DNA from: Mycobacterium asiaticum
Lineage (GTDB): Bacteria > Actinomycetota > Actinomycetes > Mycobacteriales > Mycobacteriaceae
Direction: 5' to 3'
Length of the DNA stretch: 64,000 nucleotides
Assembly: GCF_001673315.1 (NCBI RefSeq)
Contig: NZ_LZLQ01000136.1
Coordinates: 1-64,000 of the forward strand
Made by a program: the position numbers and the translations under genes. Under the pieces are notes generated by a model. It had not been told where the DNA came from. It was given only the letters and a program-made list of their open reading frames with translations, and did not search any database. Shown one piece after another: positions 42,377 to 51,586 of this stretch (positions within the stretch are counted from its first letter, which is position 1; each line of letters opens with the position of its first letter).

Positions 42377-42535
42377 TGCGAAAGCAGCTAGACCACGGGC
42401 ACCGCTGGCGGGTACCCGTAGAAAAATCGGCGCTGCCTGTTGAGCACGCAACGAGTGTGCCACCAACAGGCCGATGGGTGCAAAAACACCTGTCAAGGGC
42501 GCTTCAGGAAAAGGGCCGCTCCGGTTGCCCGCGGC

Positions 42536-42558
42536 TTGTCGGCCGGCGGCGGTAAGTT
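42536..42558 (+). promoter_or_regulatory. RecA-NDp (PafBC) type promoter of uvrD1
   Basis: TTGTCGGCC, exactly 8 bp, then TAAGTT matches the mycobacterial LexA-independent DNA-damage promoter tTGTCRgtg-N8-TAnnnT at its conserved bases. It ends 9 bp before the uvrD1 ATG, giving a near-leaderless transcript. It suggests damage induction through PafBC. Confidence 0.6.
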
Positions 42559-42567
42559 TGGACCGAC

Positions 42568-44988
42568 ATGAGTGTGCACGCGACCGAAGTCGAATCCTCC
42601 CATCCATCCGCGGTAGACGAACTGCTAGCGGGTCTCAATCCGCAGCAGCGGCAAGCCGTGGTGCATCAGGGTTCGCCCCTGCTGATCGTCGCCGGCGCGG
42701 GGTCGGGGAAGACGGCGGTGCTGACCCGCCGGATCGCCTACCTGATCGCCGAGCGGGGTGTCGGGGTGGGTCAGATCCTGGCCATCACCTTCACCAACAA
42801 AGCTGCCGCGGAGATGCGCGAACGCGTGGCGAACCTGGTCGGTCCCCGCGCGAGGTACATGTGGGTGTCGACGTTTCACTCGTCGTGCGTGCGGATTTTG
42901 CGCAACCAGGCGTCCTTGATCCAGGGCTTGAACTCCAACTTCTCGATTTACGACGCCGATGATTCCCGTCGTTTGCTGCAGATGATCGGCCGCGACATGG
43001 GCCTGGACATCAAGCGGTACTCGCCACGGCTGCTGGCCAACGCCATCTCCAACTTGAAGAACGAGCTCATCGACCCGCACCGGGCGGTGTCGGATCTGAC
43101 GGACGAGTCCGACGACCTGGCACGCACCGTCGCCTCTGTCTACGGCGAATACCAACGCCGGCTGCGGGCAGCCAACGCGTTGGACTTCGACGACCTGATC
43201 GGCGAGACGGTCGCAGTGCTGCAGACCTTCCCGGACATCGCTCAGTACTATCGGCGGCGGTTCCGGCACGTGCTGGTCGACGAGTACCAGGACACCAACC
43301 ATGCCCAGTACATGCTGGTGCGGGAGTTGGTGGGGCACGGCGGTTCAGCCAGGGGCGCCGGAGTCGGCCCGGGGGCCGGTGAAGGCGAGGCGAAGCTGGG
43401 ACCGCCGAATGGAGGCGGCACCGGCGATGCCGATGACGTGCCGCCCGCGGAGCTGTGCGTGGTGGGTGACGCCGACCAGTCGATCTACGCGTTCCGCGGC
43501 GCGACCATCCGCAACATCGAAGACTTCGAGCGGGACTATCCGGACGCCAGAACCATACTGCTGGAACAGAACTACCGCTCGACGCAGAACATCCTGTCGG
43601 CGGCCAATTCGGTGATCGCCCGCAACTCCGGACGCCGGGAGAAGCGGTTGTGGACCGACGCCGGCGAGGGCGAGCTGATCGTGGGCTACGTCGCCGACAA
43701 CGAGCACGACGAGGCCAGATTCGTGGCCGAGGAGATCGACGCGCTGGCCGACCGCGGTGAGATCACCTACAACGACGTCGCCGTCTTCTACCGCACCAAC
43801 AACTCGTCGCGGTCGCTCGAAGAGGTGTTCATTCGCGCCGGCATTCCCTACAAAGTGGTTGGAGGAGTGCGGTTTTACGAACGCAAGGAGATTCGCGACA
43901 TCGTCGCCTACTTGCGGGTGCTGGACAACCCGGGCGACGCGGTCAGCATGCGGCGCATCCTGAACACGCCGCGCCGCGGCATCGGCGATCGGGCCGAAGC
44001 GTGCGTGGCGGTGTACGCCGAGAACACCGGGGCCAGCTTCGCCGACGCGCTGCAAGCTGCGGCGGAGGGCAGGGTCCCGATGCTGAACACCCGCGCGGAG
44101 AAGGCGATTGCCGGTTTCGTCGAATTGCTCGACGAGCTGCGCGGACATCTCGACGACGATCTTGGTGAACTGGTCGAAGCGGTGCTGGAACGGACCGGAT
44201 ACCGCAGGGAGTTGGAGTCGTCAACCGACCCGCAGGAGCTGGCGCGGTTGGACAACCTCAACGAACTCGTCAGCGTCGCACATGAATTCAGCATCGACCG
44301 GGCCAATGCGGAGGCCTTGGCGGCCGAAGGCGGATCCGATTCCCCCGACGACGAGGACATGCCCGACACCGGTGTCCTGGCGGCCTTCCTGGAGCGGGTA
44401 TCGCTGGTCGCCGACACTGACGACATCCCCGAGCACGGTTCGGGACTGGTGACATTGATGACCTTGCACACCGCCAAGGGTTTGGAGTTCCCGGTGGTCT
44501 TCGTCACCGGTTGGGAGGACGGCATGTTTCCGCACATGCGCGCCCTGGACGACCCCGTCGAACTCTCCGAGGAACGACGACTGGCCTACGTCGGTATCAC
44601 CCGGGCCCGGCAACGGCTCTACGTCAGCCGGGCCATTGTCCGATCCTCCTGGGGACAGCCCATGCTGAACCCGGAATCGCGGTTCCTGCGCGAGATTCCG
44701 CAGCAACTCATCGACTGGCGACGGACCGCCCCCAAGCCGTCGTTCAGTGCGCCGGTCAGCGGCGCCGGACGGTTCGGCACCCCGCGGTCGGCGCCGACGC
44801 GTTCCGGCGCGGGCAAGCGTCCGTTGATGATGTTGGAACCCGGCGACCGGGTGACGCACGACAAGTACGGCCTCGGTCGTGTCGAGGAGGTCTCCGGTGT
44901 CGGCGAATCGGCGATGTCGCTGATCGATTTCGGTAGCGCCGGGCGGGTCAAGCTGATGCACAACCACGCCCCGATCAGCAAGCTCTGA
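42568..44988 (+). CDS. uvrD1: ATP-dependent DNA helicase UvrD1/PcrA
   Basis: The 806-residue superfamily 1A helicase has the Q-motif LNPQQRQAV, Walker A GAGSGKT at residues 43-49, Walker B VLVDEYQDTNHAQY near 233, GDADQSIYAFRGA, QNYRSTQNIL, LMTLHTAKGLEFPVVF and VGITRARQRLYVSR. The C-terminal Tudor-like tail is PGDRVTHDKYGLGRVEEVSG. An insertion of about 30 Gly-rich residues (near 258-288) sits just before motif III and explains the greater length than M. tuberculosis UvrD1 (771). It acts in nucleotide excision repair and with Ku. Confidence 0.96.
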   Translation: MSVHATEVESSHPSAVDELLAGLNPQQRQAVVHQGSPLLIVAGAGSGKTAVLTRRIAYLIAERGVGVGQILAITFTNKAAAEMRERVANLVGPRARYMWVSTFHSSCVRILRNQASLIQGLNSNFSIYDADDSRRLLQMIGRDMGLDIKRYSPRLLANAISNLKNELIDPHRAVSDLTDESDDLARTVASVYGEYQRRLRAANALDFDDLIGETVAVLQTFPDIAQYYRRRFRHVLVDEYQDTNHAQYMLVRELVGHGGSARGAGVGPGAGEGEAKLGPPNGGGTGDADDVPPAELCVVGDADQSIYAFRGATIRNIEDFERDYPDARTILLEQNYRSTQNILSAANSVIARNSGRREKRLWTDAGEGELIVGYVADNEHDEARFVAEEIDALADRGEITYNDVAVFYRTNNSSRSLEEVFIRAGIPYKVVGGVRFYERKEIRDIVAYLRVLDNPGDAVSMRRILNTPRRGIGDRAEACVAVYAENTGASFADALQAAAEGRVPMLNTRAEKAIAGFVELLDELRGHLDDDLGELVEAVLERTGYRRELESSTDPQELARLDNLNELVSVAHEFSIDRANAEALAAEGGSDSPDDEDMPDTGVLAAFLERVSLVADTDDIPEHGSGLVTLMTLHTAKGLEFPVVFVTGWEDGMFPHMRALDDPVELSEERRLAYVGITRARQRLYVSRAIVRSSWGQPMLNPESRFLREIPQQLIDWRRTAPKPSFSAPVSGAGRFGTPRSAPTRSGAGKRPLMMLEPGDRVTHDKYGLGRVEEVSGVGESAMSLIDFGSAGRVKLMHNHAPISKL

Positions 44989-45003
44989 CCAAGCGGCACA
45001 GAA

Positions 45004-45573
45004 CTATTCGACCCAGCGCTTAGTTTCTTTGAGCATCGCCAACGCGCCGCCCGCGATCGGCAACAGCGGAAGCAGGTGTACCAGCCATGCGACGCGCGCG
45101 CCGGCGATGAACACGCCCAGATAGGTCAGCAGTGCCACGACTGCGCCGGCCACCAACAGGTAACGCCCCACGGGACGGCGCAGCAGCAGCATGATGACAC
45201 CGGACACGGTGGTGATCGCAAAGACCAGCGCGAGGAATCCGACTGCGATGCAGAACAACCGGTCGGTTTGCCACCAGCCGGCGATCAGGTCCGTGGCCAC
45301 CACCGAGGTCGCCCAGCCGCTGACGATGCTGACGGCGCTGGCCGCCACCGCCGTACGGGGGCTCGTCTCGGCGGGCAGTACCGCGGGAAGCGACGGTGTC
45401 CGGCCGTCGGCTGCGTTCAAAGACGGTGCGCGGCGGATGATTTGAGTCGGCTGCGCGGAATCCGGTATTGGGGGGAGCGGTCCGGTGGGCGCGCGCCGAA
45501 TGATCCGGGTTCGCGGCTGGTCGCTGGGGTCGGGCGGGTTCTGGCGCGAACCTGAGTCGTCCGGCGCGGTCAC
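45004..45573 (-). CDS. Membrane protein with IIRRAP repeats
   Basis: The 189-residue protein has a Pro-rich cytoplasmic N-terminus carrying two copies of T-[RQ]-IIRRAP (residues 22-28 and 44-50), then four hydrophobic helices between about residues 75 and 180. It begins 3 bp after the M23 peptidase stop on the same strand and so is co-transcribed with it. The function is unknown; a cell-envelope role is inferred from the neighbour. Confidence 0.8.
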   Translation of the reverse strand: MTAPDDSGSRQNPPDPSDQPRTRIIRRAPTGPLPPIPDSAQPTQIIRRAPSLNAADGRTPSLPAVLPAETSPRTAVAASAVSIVSGWATSVVATDLIAGWWQTDRLFCIAVGFLALVFAITTVSGVIMLLLRRPVGRYLLVAGAVVALLTYLGVFIAGARVAWLVHLLPLLPIAGGALAMLKETKRWVE

Positions 45574-45576
45574 CGG

Positions 45577-46680
45577 TCAGCCGGAGTAGTTGCCGACGGA
45601 GAGTCCCCGCTTGGCCAACCACGGCACGGGGTCGATCCGCTCGCTACCGCCGAGCAGGACCTCGAAGTGCAGGTGTGGGCCCGTGGAGAAGCCCCGGTTT
45701 CCCATGGTCGCGATCTGGTCACCCGCCATCACGCGCTCACCCACGCTGACCAGAGTGCTGTTCACGTGGCCGTAGAGCGTGACGGTGCCGTCGGCGTGGC
45801 GCAGCTTGACCCACATGCCGTATCCCGCGGTGGGACCGGCGTCGATGACGACTCCGTCCGACACCGCGTAGATGGGCGTGCCGATCGAGTTGGCCAGGTC
45901 GATGCCCGCGTGTAGTACGCCCCAGCGGTAGCCGAAGTTTGAGGTGAAGATGCCTTTGGTCGGCATGACGTAGAGCGGCTGCTGCAGCCGGGCCTCGCGC
46001 TGGGCGCGCTCTTCGGCGAAGGCGTTTCCTCGGGCGAGTTCTTCGTTGTGCAGGGTGGCGTTCGCAGGCTGGGCGGCGATCACCTGCACGCCGCGCGTGG
46101 CAGTACTGCCGGACCCACCGGACATCGCGGACGCGTTCGCGGTCAGCACCGTCTCGATCTTGGCGGGATCGGACTGGTTGAGCGCCGTGTGCGTCGCTGC
46201 CGCCGCCGCGCCCGCGGCCATGGCCCCGATCAGCAGGCGTCCCCTGGCGGCGCTGGTCGGTTCCTTGCGGTGGCTGCCGCCGCGGCGCGGCACGGGCATG
46301 ACGTCCGTGGCGAGGGACTCAGTGTCCGGCTCGATGTCGAACTCGATGTCGGACTCGATGACGACCCGCGCAAGCACCTCGGTGACCGGGGCGGCCAGCC
46401 ATACCGGTGCCAGGTCGTCGATGTCGTCCAAGTCATCGAGCTCCGGGGCCTGCAGCAGCTGCGCTTCGACATTGAACTCGGAGTCCCCGAAGTCCAGCCC
46501 GTCGAGATCGGACAACTCGGCGTCGTCGAACTCGTCGAAGCCATCGAGGGGAATGATTTCGGTGACTTCGTGGCGGTGGTGGTGCAGCCAACGATCCCGG
46601 GGCGCGCGGGTAGAAGGCACGCCGGATGAGCGGGTAATTCGGTGCTGGGACAAGCTGAAATGTCCTCGTATCGTGACCAT
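45577..46680 (-). CDS. M23-family metallopeptidase (LytM type, Rv0950c-like)
   Basis: The 367-residue protein has an acidic N-terminus (FDEFDDAELSDLDGLDFGDSEF), a membrane segment (LLIGAMAAGAAAAATHTAL), a helical spacer and a C-terminal LytM domain. Zinc ligands lie in HAGIDLANS (H and D) and GPHLHFEV (HxH); GYGMWVKLRHADGTVTLYGH precedes them. It should cleave or regulate peptidoglycan cross-bridges outside the membrane. ATG 46680 was chosen; the frame continues upstream into the regulatory region. A CRP-type site lies 76 bp upstream. Confidence 0.88.
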   Translation of the reverse strand: MVTIRGHFSLSQHRITRSSGVPSTRAPRDRWLHHHRHEVTEIIPLDGFDEFDDAELSDLDGLDFGDSEFNVEAQLLQAPELDDLDDIDDLAPVWLAAPVTEVLARVVIESDIEFDIEPDTESLATDVMPVPRRGGSHRKEPTSAARGRLLIGAMAAGAAAAATHTALNQSDPAKIETVLTANASAMSGGSGSTATRGVQVIAAQPANATLHNEELARGNAFAEERAQREARLQQPLYVMPTKGIFTSNFGYRWGVLHAGIDLANSIGTPIYAVSDGVVIDAGPTAGYGMWVKLRHADGTVTLYGHVNSTLVSVGERVMAGDQIATMGNRGFSTGPHLHFEVLLGGSERIDPVPWLAKRGLSVGNYSG

Positions 46681-46755
46681 AACGTTATCTGGACCTTGAG
46701 AAGGTATCCGCAAAGGTATGGGGCTGGCAACCTCAGTGCAAAAAGCAGCCGGTTT

Positions 46756-46771
46756 TGTGACACGGGTCACG
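46756..46771. promoter_or_regulatory. CRP-type cAMP receptor site
   Basis: TGTGA-N6-TCACG matches the mycobacterial CRP (Rv3676-type) consensus TGTGAnnnnnnTCACA except for the last base. It lies between the divergent M23 peptidase and sucC genes. I recall the Rv0950c-sucC gap among predicted CRP targets in M. tuberculosis, which supports the call. Confidence 0.75.
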
Positions 46772-46931
46772 TTAGGACGCTTCGGCCATCGGGTGACGTG
46801 CACCACAGCGGTGGGATGCGACGACAGGCGTCGTTTGGGGTGTCGATACAGTTCCTCCGTGCGAGTTGCCGAGCGCGGCATCGCCACCCTAATTGGCCTA
46901 GCAAGCAAGCCGAGTAAAGGCAGTGACGCCC

Positions 46932-48095
46932 ATGGATCTGTTCGAGTACCAAGCCAAGGAATTGTTCGCCAAACACGGCGTACCCGGCACTCAGGGCCGG
47001 GTGACCGACACCGCTGAAGGCGCCAAAGCCATCGCGGAGGAAGTCGGAGCTCCCGTCATGGTTAAAGCTCAGGTCAAGACCGGCGGGCGGGGCAAGGCGG
47101 GCGGCGTGAAGTACGCAGCGACGCCCGAGGAAGCCTACGAGCACGCGAAGAACATCCTGGGCCTGGACATCAAGGGCCACATCGTCAAGAAATTGCTGGT
47201 CGCCGAGGCCAGCGACATCGCCGAGGAGTACTACCTGTCGTTCCTGCTCGACCGGGCCAACCGCACCTACCTGGCCATGTGCTCGGTCGAGGGCGGCATG
47301 GAGATCGAGGAGGTGGCCGCCACCAAGCCGGATCGGCTGGCCAAGGTGCCGGTGGACGCGGTCAAAGGTGTGGACCTGGCGTTCGCGCGGTCCATCGCCG
47401 AGCAGGGGCACCTTCCCGCCGACGTGCTGGACGCCGCGGCGGTCACGATCGAGAAGTTGTGGGGGGTGTTCGTCGGCGAGGACGCCACCCTGGTCGAGGT
47501 CAACCCTTTGGTGAGGACGCCGGACGACAAGATTCTGGCGCTGGACGGCAAGGTCACCCTGGACGCGAACGCCGACTTCCGCCAGCCCGGCCATGTCGAG
47601 TTCGAGGACCGCGCGGCCACCGACCCGCTGGAGCTCAAAGCCAAGGAGCACGACCTGAACTACGTCAAGCTCGACGGGCAGGTCGGGATCATCGGCAACG
47701 GTGCGGGCCTGGTGATGTCGACGCTGGACGTCGTCGCTTACGCGGGTGAGAAGCACGGCGGAGTCAAGCCGGCCAACTTCCTCGACATCGGCGGCGGGGC
47801 CTCCGCCGAGGTGATGGCCGCAGGCCTGGACGTGGTACTGGGCGACGAACAGGTCAAGAGCGTGTTCGTGAACGTCTTCGGTGGCATCACCTCCTGCGAC
47901 GCTGTGGCGACCGGGATCGTCAAGGCGCTCGAGATCCTGGGTGACGAGGCCAACAAGCCGCTGGTGGTGCGTCTCGACGGCAACAACGTCGAAGAGGGCC
48001 GGCGAATCCTGACCGAGGCCGACCACCCGCTGGTCACGCTCGTCGCGACGATGGACGACGCCGCCGACAAAGCGGCCGAGCTGGCGAGCGCCTGA
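46932..48095 (+). CDS. sucC: Succinyl-CoA synthetase beta subunit
   Basis: The 387-residue protein has an ATP-grasp domain (MDLFEYQAKELFAKHGVPG, MVKAQVKTGGRGKAGGVK) and a C-terminal CoA-ligase domain (NGAGLVMSTLDVVAYAGEKHGGVKPANFLDIGGGAS, VNVFGGITSCDAVA). It matches M. tuberculosis SucC in length. ATG 46932 was chosen over GTG 46923. With SucD it makes ATP from succinyl-CoA in the TCA cycle. A CRP-type site lies upstream. Confidence 0.97.
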   Translation: MDLFEYQAKELFAKHGVPGTQGRVTDTAEGAKAIAEEVGAPVMVKAQVKTGGRGKAGGVKYAATPEEAYEHAKNILGLDIKGHIVKKLLVAEASDIAEEYYLSFLLDRANRTYLAMCSVEGGMEIEEVAATKPDRLAKVPVDAVKGVDLAFARSIAEQGHLPADVLDAAAVTIEKLWGVFVGEDATLVEVNPLVRTPDDKILALDGKVTLDANADFRQPGHVEFEDRAATDPLELKAKEHDLNYVKLDGQVGIIGNGAGLVMSTLDVVAYAGEKHGGVKPANFLDIGGGASAEVMAAGLDVVLGDEQVKSVFVNVFGGITSCDAVATGIVKALEILGDEANKPLVVRLDGNNVEEGRRILTEADHPLVTLVATMDDAADKAAELASA

Positions 48096-48162
48096 GGTGG
48101 CGGTCGCACGGGCAGCGAAGCCAGGCGCTGCGGGTCGGCACTAGGAAAGGGACTGAACGAAC

Positions 48163-49065
48163 ATGGCTATCTTCCTGACCTCAGAAAACAAGGTCGTCGT
48201 CCAGGGCATCACCGGCGCTGAGGCCACCAAGCACACCGCACGGATGCTGGCGGCCGGCACCAAGATCGTCGGCGGCGTCAACGCCCGCAAGGCCGGCACC
48301 ACCGTCGCGCACAAGAACGTCGACGGGGACCCCGTCGAGTTACCGGTTTTCGGCAGCGTCGTCGAGGCCATCGAGAAGACCGGCGCCGACGTGTCGATCA
48401 TCTTCGTGCCGCCGGTGTTCGCCAAGGACGCCATCATCGAGGCCATCGACGCCGAGATTCCGCTGCTGGTGGTCATCACCGAGGGAATCCCGGTGCAGGA
48501 CAGCGCTTATGCGTGGGCGTACAACGTCGAAAAAGGGCAGAAGACCCGCATCATCGGGCCGAACTGCCCCGGCATCATCAGCCCCGGGCAGTCACTGGTC
48601 GGCATCACCCCGGCCAACATCAGCGGCCCCGGACCGGTCGGTCTGGTGTCCAAGTCGGGCACCTTGACCTACCAGATGATGTACGAACTGCGCGATTTCG
48701 GCTTCACCACCTCGATCGGCATCGGTGGCGACCCGGTGATCGGCACCACGCACATCGATGCCATCGAGGCGTTCGAGAAGGACCCCGACACCAAGCTGAT
48801 CGTGATGATCGGTGAGATCGGCGGTGACGCCGAAGAGCGGGCGGCCGACTTCATCAAGGCCAATGTCACCAAGCCGGTCGTCGGTTATGTCGCGGGATTC
48901 ACTGCGCCAGAAGGCAAGACGATGGGCCACGCCGGTGCGATCGTGTCCGGGTCATCGGGCACCGCCGCCGCCAAGAAGGACGCTCTGGAAGCGGCCGGTG
49001 TCAAGGTCGGCAAGACGCCGTCCGAGACGGCCGCGCTGGCCAGGGAGATCCTCAAAACCTTGTAG
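48163..49065 (+). CDS. sucD: Succinyl-CoA synthetase alpha subunit
   Basis: The 300-residue protein has a CoA-binding Rossmann N-terminus (VVQGITGAEATKHTARMLAAGTKIVGGVNARKAG), GPNCPGIISPGQ, and the phosphohistidine loop GHAGAIVSGSSGTAAAK. AGGAAAGGG precedes the ATG. It forms the heterodimer with SucC 67 bp upstream. Confidence 0.97.
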   Translation: MAIFLTSENKVVVQGITGAEATKHTARMLAAGTKIVGGVNARKAGTTVAHKNVDGDPVELPVFGSVVEAIEKTGADVSIIFVPPVFAKDAIIEAIDAEIPLLVVITEGIPVQDSAYAWAYNVEKGQKTRIIGPNCPGIISPGQSLVGITPANISGPGPVGLVSKSGTLTYQMMYELRDFGFTTSIGIGGDPVIGTTHIDAIEAFEKDPDTKLIVMIGEIGGDAEERAADFIKANVTKPVVGYVAGFTAPEGKTMGHAGAIVSGSSGTAAAKKDALEAAGVKVGKTPSETAALAREILKTL

Positions 49066-49139
49066 CGCGACTCCCAGCGCCGCCGATGCCCGGCATGACG
49101 GCGACGCGACTCCCAGCGCCGCCGATGCCCGGCGTGACG
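49066..49139. repeat. 39-bp-period tandem repeat after sucD
   Basis: Two 35-bp copies, at 49066-49100 and 49105-49139, differ at one base (period 39). The first copy begins directly after the sucD stop. Each contains GCGCCGCCGATGCCCGGC. It may be part of the transcript end or a variable-number repeat. Confidence 0.92.
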
Positions 49140-49208
49140 CCGGCCCCGAGGGTCCCAACTTCACCCCGGCTATCTACCAAGCCTGGCCTTGCGGTAGATA
49201 GTTGAGCT

Positions 49209-50732
49209 ATGGAAATTGATCCCCGGACGCCTGTCATCGTCGGCGTCGGGCAGGCCGCCGAGCGCATCGACGATGCTGACTACCGGGCGATGTCGCCGGT
49301 TGAGTTGGCAGCCGCCGCGGCGCAGGCCGCACTGGACGATTGCGGTGCCGCGGGGGTGGCCGCCGCCGTCGATACCATCGCAGCGCTGCGGCAGTTTGAG
49401 ATCTCCGGCCCGGTCGCCGTTGCGCCGCTGGGCCGCTCGAACAACTATCCGCGGTCGGTGGCCAAAAGGATCGGTGCCGAGCCGGGCCGGGCCATTCTGG
49501 AAATCGTCGGCGGTCAAGGACCGCAGCATCTGATCACCGAGTTGGCCGCCGAGATCGCCGCGGGCCGTTCGGAGGCGGCGCTGATTTTCGGCTCAGATGC
49601 GACGTCGACGCTGCGCCATTTCGCCGATGTCGCCGAGAAGCCGGACTTCACCGAAACCATCGAAGGCGACTTGGAAGATCGCGGTCAGGGGATTGACTAC
49701 CTGGTCTCGCGCAACACCGTGATCCACGGTCTGATCGATGCGCCGACGCAGTACGGGTTGCTGGAGAATGCGCGGCGCGCCGGGACCGGGCTGGCACCGG
49801 CTGATTATCTGCGCCGCATGGGCGAGTTGTTCGCCCCGTTCAGCAAGGTCGCGGCGACCAACCCGTTCGCGGCCGCACCGGTGGAGCGCACCGTCGACGA
49901 ACTGATCACGGTCACCGAGCGCAACCGGATGATCTCGGAGCCCTACCCGCGGCTGATGGTGGCCCGCGACCAGGTGAATCAGGGCGCGGCGGCGCTGCTC
50001 ATGTCGGTGGCCGCGGCCCGACGCCTCGGCGTGCCCGAAGAGAAATGGGTGTACCTGCGCGGTCACGCCGATATGCAAGAACAGAACCTGCTGGAACGCT
50101 GCGATCTCGGGCATGCCCCCTCGGCTGTGCTGGCGGTGCGTGAGGCACTGGAGGTGGCGGGAATCGGTGTCGATGACGTCGCCACCTTCGACCTGTACAG
50201 CTGCTTCCCGGTGCCGGTGTTCAACATCTGCGATGGACTCGGGATCGCGCCCGACGACCCGCGCGGTCTCACTGTGACAGGCGGGTTGCCGTTCTTCGGT
50301 GGTGCCGGCAACAACTACTCGATGCACGCGGTCGCAGAAACCGTCGCCCGGATGCGCAACGCCCCAGGGCAGTTCGGCCTCGTCGGAGCGAACGGCGGCA
50401 TCCTGAGCAAGTATTCGGTGGGGGTGTACTCCACCGCGGCCGCGCCATGGCAACCGGACCGCAGTGCGCGGTTGCAGGCACAAATAGCCGCCGCCCCCGC
50501 CGTGGCGGTGACTGAGCACCCCGAAGGACCCGCCAAAGTCGAGACCTACACCGTGCGCCGGGACAGCGGGCGGCGCACCGGGATTATCGTCGGTCGCCTG
50601 GACACCGACGGCAGTCGTTTCATCGCGACCACCGAGGACGACGAACTGATCGCGCGCTTGACCGACGAGGACCCGCTGGGCACTGCCGTCCAGGTGCGCA
50701 CCTTCGACTACGGCAACCGCTGCTTTCCCTAG
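49209..50732 (+). CDS. Thiolase-like acetyl-CoA acetyltransferase family protein
   Basis: The 507-residue protein has a thiolase fold (TPVIVGVGQAAERID, FDLYSCFPVPVFNICDGLG, TGGLPFFGGAGNNYSMHAVAETV) with an added C-terminal beta domain (VETYTVRRDSGRRTGIIVGRL). Where catalytic thiolases have C-[AS]-S-G it reads VGGQGPQHL, so the nucleophilic cysteine appears to be missing; the histidine in NNYSMHAVAE is present. It may be a non-condensing member or use another residue. It ends overlapping the convergent LLM gene by 4 bp. I do not recall a homologue at this position in M. tuberculosis. Confidence 0.85.
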   Translation: MEIDPRTPVIVGVGQAAERIDDADYRAMSPVELAAAAAQAALDDCGAAGVAAAVDTIAALRQFEISGPVAVAPLGRSNNYPRSVAKRIGAEPGRAILEIVGGQGPQHLITELAAEIAAGRSEAALIFGSDATSTLRHFADVAEKPDFTETIEGDLEDRGQGIDYLVSRNTVIHGLIDAPTQYGLLENARRAGTGLAPADYLRRMGELFAPFSKVAATNPFAAAPVERTVDELITVTERNRMISEPYPRLMVARDQVNQGAAALLMSVAAARRLGVPEEKWVYLRGHADMQEQNLLERCDLGHAPSAVLAVREALEVAGIGVDDVATFDLYSCFPVPVFNICDGLGIAPDDPRGLTVTGGLPFFGGAGNNYSMHAVAETVARMRNAPGQFGLVGANGGILSKYSVGVYSTAAAPWQPDRSARLQAQIAAAPAVAVTEHPEGPAKVETYTVRRDSGRRTGIIVGRLDTDGSRFIATTEDDELIARLTDEDPLGTAVQVRTFDYGNRCFP

Positions 50733-51577
50733 GCGAAGCCGGCCAACTTGCCGGCCAGACGTTCCACGTAAGCGGCGACTTTCTCTTCATCGCTGTCCGG
50801 CATGCCGAACAGGACTTCGGTGACGCCCAGGTCGGCCCAGCGCGCCAGTTTCTCGGCGTCCGGCTTGAAGTCCAGCGCCACGATCTGCGGCGCACCGTCG
50901 CGGCCGGCCGCAGCCCAGGTGTCCTGCAAGAGTTTGACCGGCTCGTCGATGTCGAAGTCACGCGGAGTGGTGATCCAGCCGTCGGCACTGCGCGCGATCC
51001 ACTTGAAGTTCTTCTCCGTGCCCGCCGCCCCTACCAGCACGGGAATGTGGGACTGAACGGGCTTGGGCCATGCCCAACTGGGCCCGAATTTGACGAACTC
51101 GCCGTCGTATTCGGCCTCTTCCTGCGTCCACAACGCGCGCATCGCCTCGAGGTACTCGCGCAACATGGTGCGACGGCGGCCCGCGGGGACATTGTGGTCG
51201 GCGAGTTCGTCGGTGTTCCAGCCGAATCCGACGCCGAGGCTGACCCGGCCGCCGGACAGGTGGTCCAGCGTCGCGATACTTTTCGCCAGAGTGATCGGGT
51301 CGTGCTCGACGGGCAACGCCACCGCGGTGGACAGCCGAACGCGCGATGTCACCGCGCACGCCGCGCCCAGGCTGACCCAGGGATCCAGCGTGCGCATATA
51401 ACGGTCGTCAGGTAGTGAGGCGTCGCCCGTGGTCGGGTGGGCCGCCTCGCGTTTGATCGGGATGTGGGTGTGCTCGGGCACGTAAAACGTGTGGAAGCCG
51501 TGGTCGTCGGCAAGTTTGGCGGCCGCCGCCGGGGAGATGCCGCGGTCGCTGGTGAACAGCACGAGTCCGTAATCCAT
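50729..51577 (-). CDS. LLM-class F420-dependent oxidoreductase (Rv0953c-like)
   Basis: The 282-residue luciferase-like TIM barrel has FHTFYVPEHTHIP at the second strand, ATLDHLSGGRVSLGVGFGWNTDEL and IPVLVGAAGTEKNFKWIARSADGWITTP. Length and order match M. tuberculosis Rv0953c. A perfect KstR-type palindrome lies 9 bp before the ATG, implying induction during sterol catabolism. The exact substrate is unknown. Confidence 0.9.
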   Translation of the reverse strand: MDYGLVLFTSDRGISPAAAAKLADDHGFHTFYVPEHTHIPIKREAAHPTTGDASLPDDRYMRTLDPWVSLGAACAVTSRVRLSTAVALPVEHDPITLAKSIATLDHLSGGRVSLGVGFGWNTDELADHNVPAGRRRTMLREYLEAMRALWTQEEAEYDGEFVKFGPSWAWPKPVQSHIPVLVGAAGTEKNFKWIARSADGWITTPRDFDIDEPVKLLQDTWAAAGRDGAPQIVALDFKPDAEKLARWADLGVTEVLFGMPDSDEEKVAAYVERLAGKLAGFA

Positions 51578-51586
51578 GCCTCAATT

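Noticed and set aside
42377..42440. tRNA-like or 6C-RNA-like structure in the uvrD1 upstream region
   Set aside because: No cloverleaf, anticodon loop or six-C loops could be folded by eye; only two ordinary stems remain.
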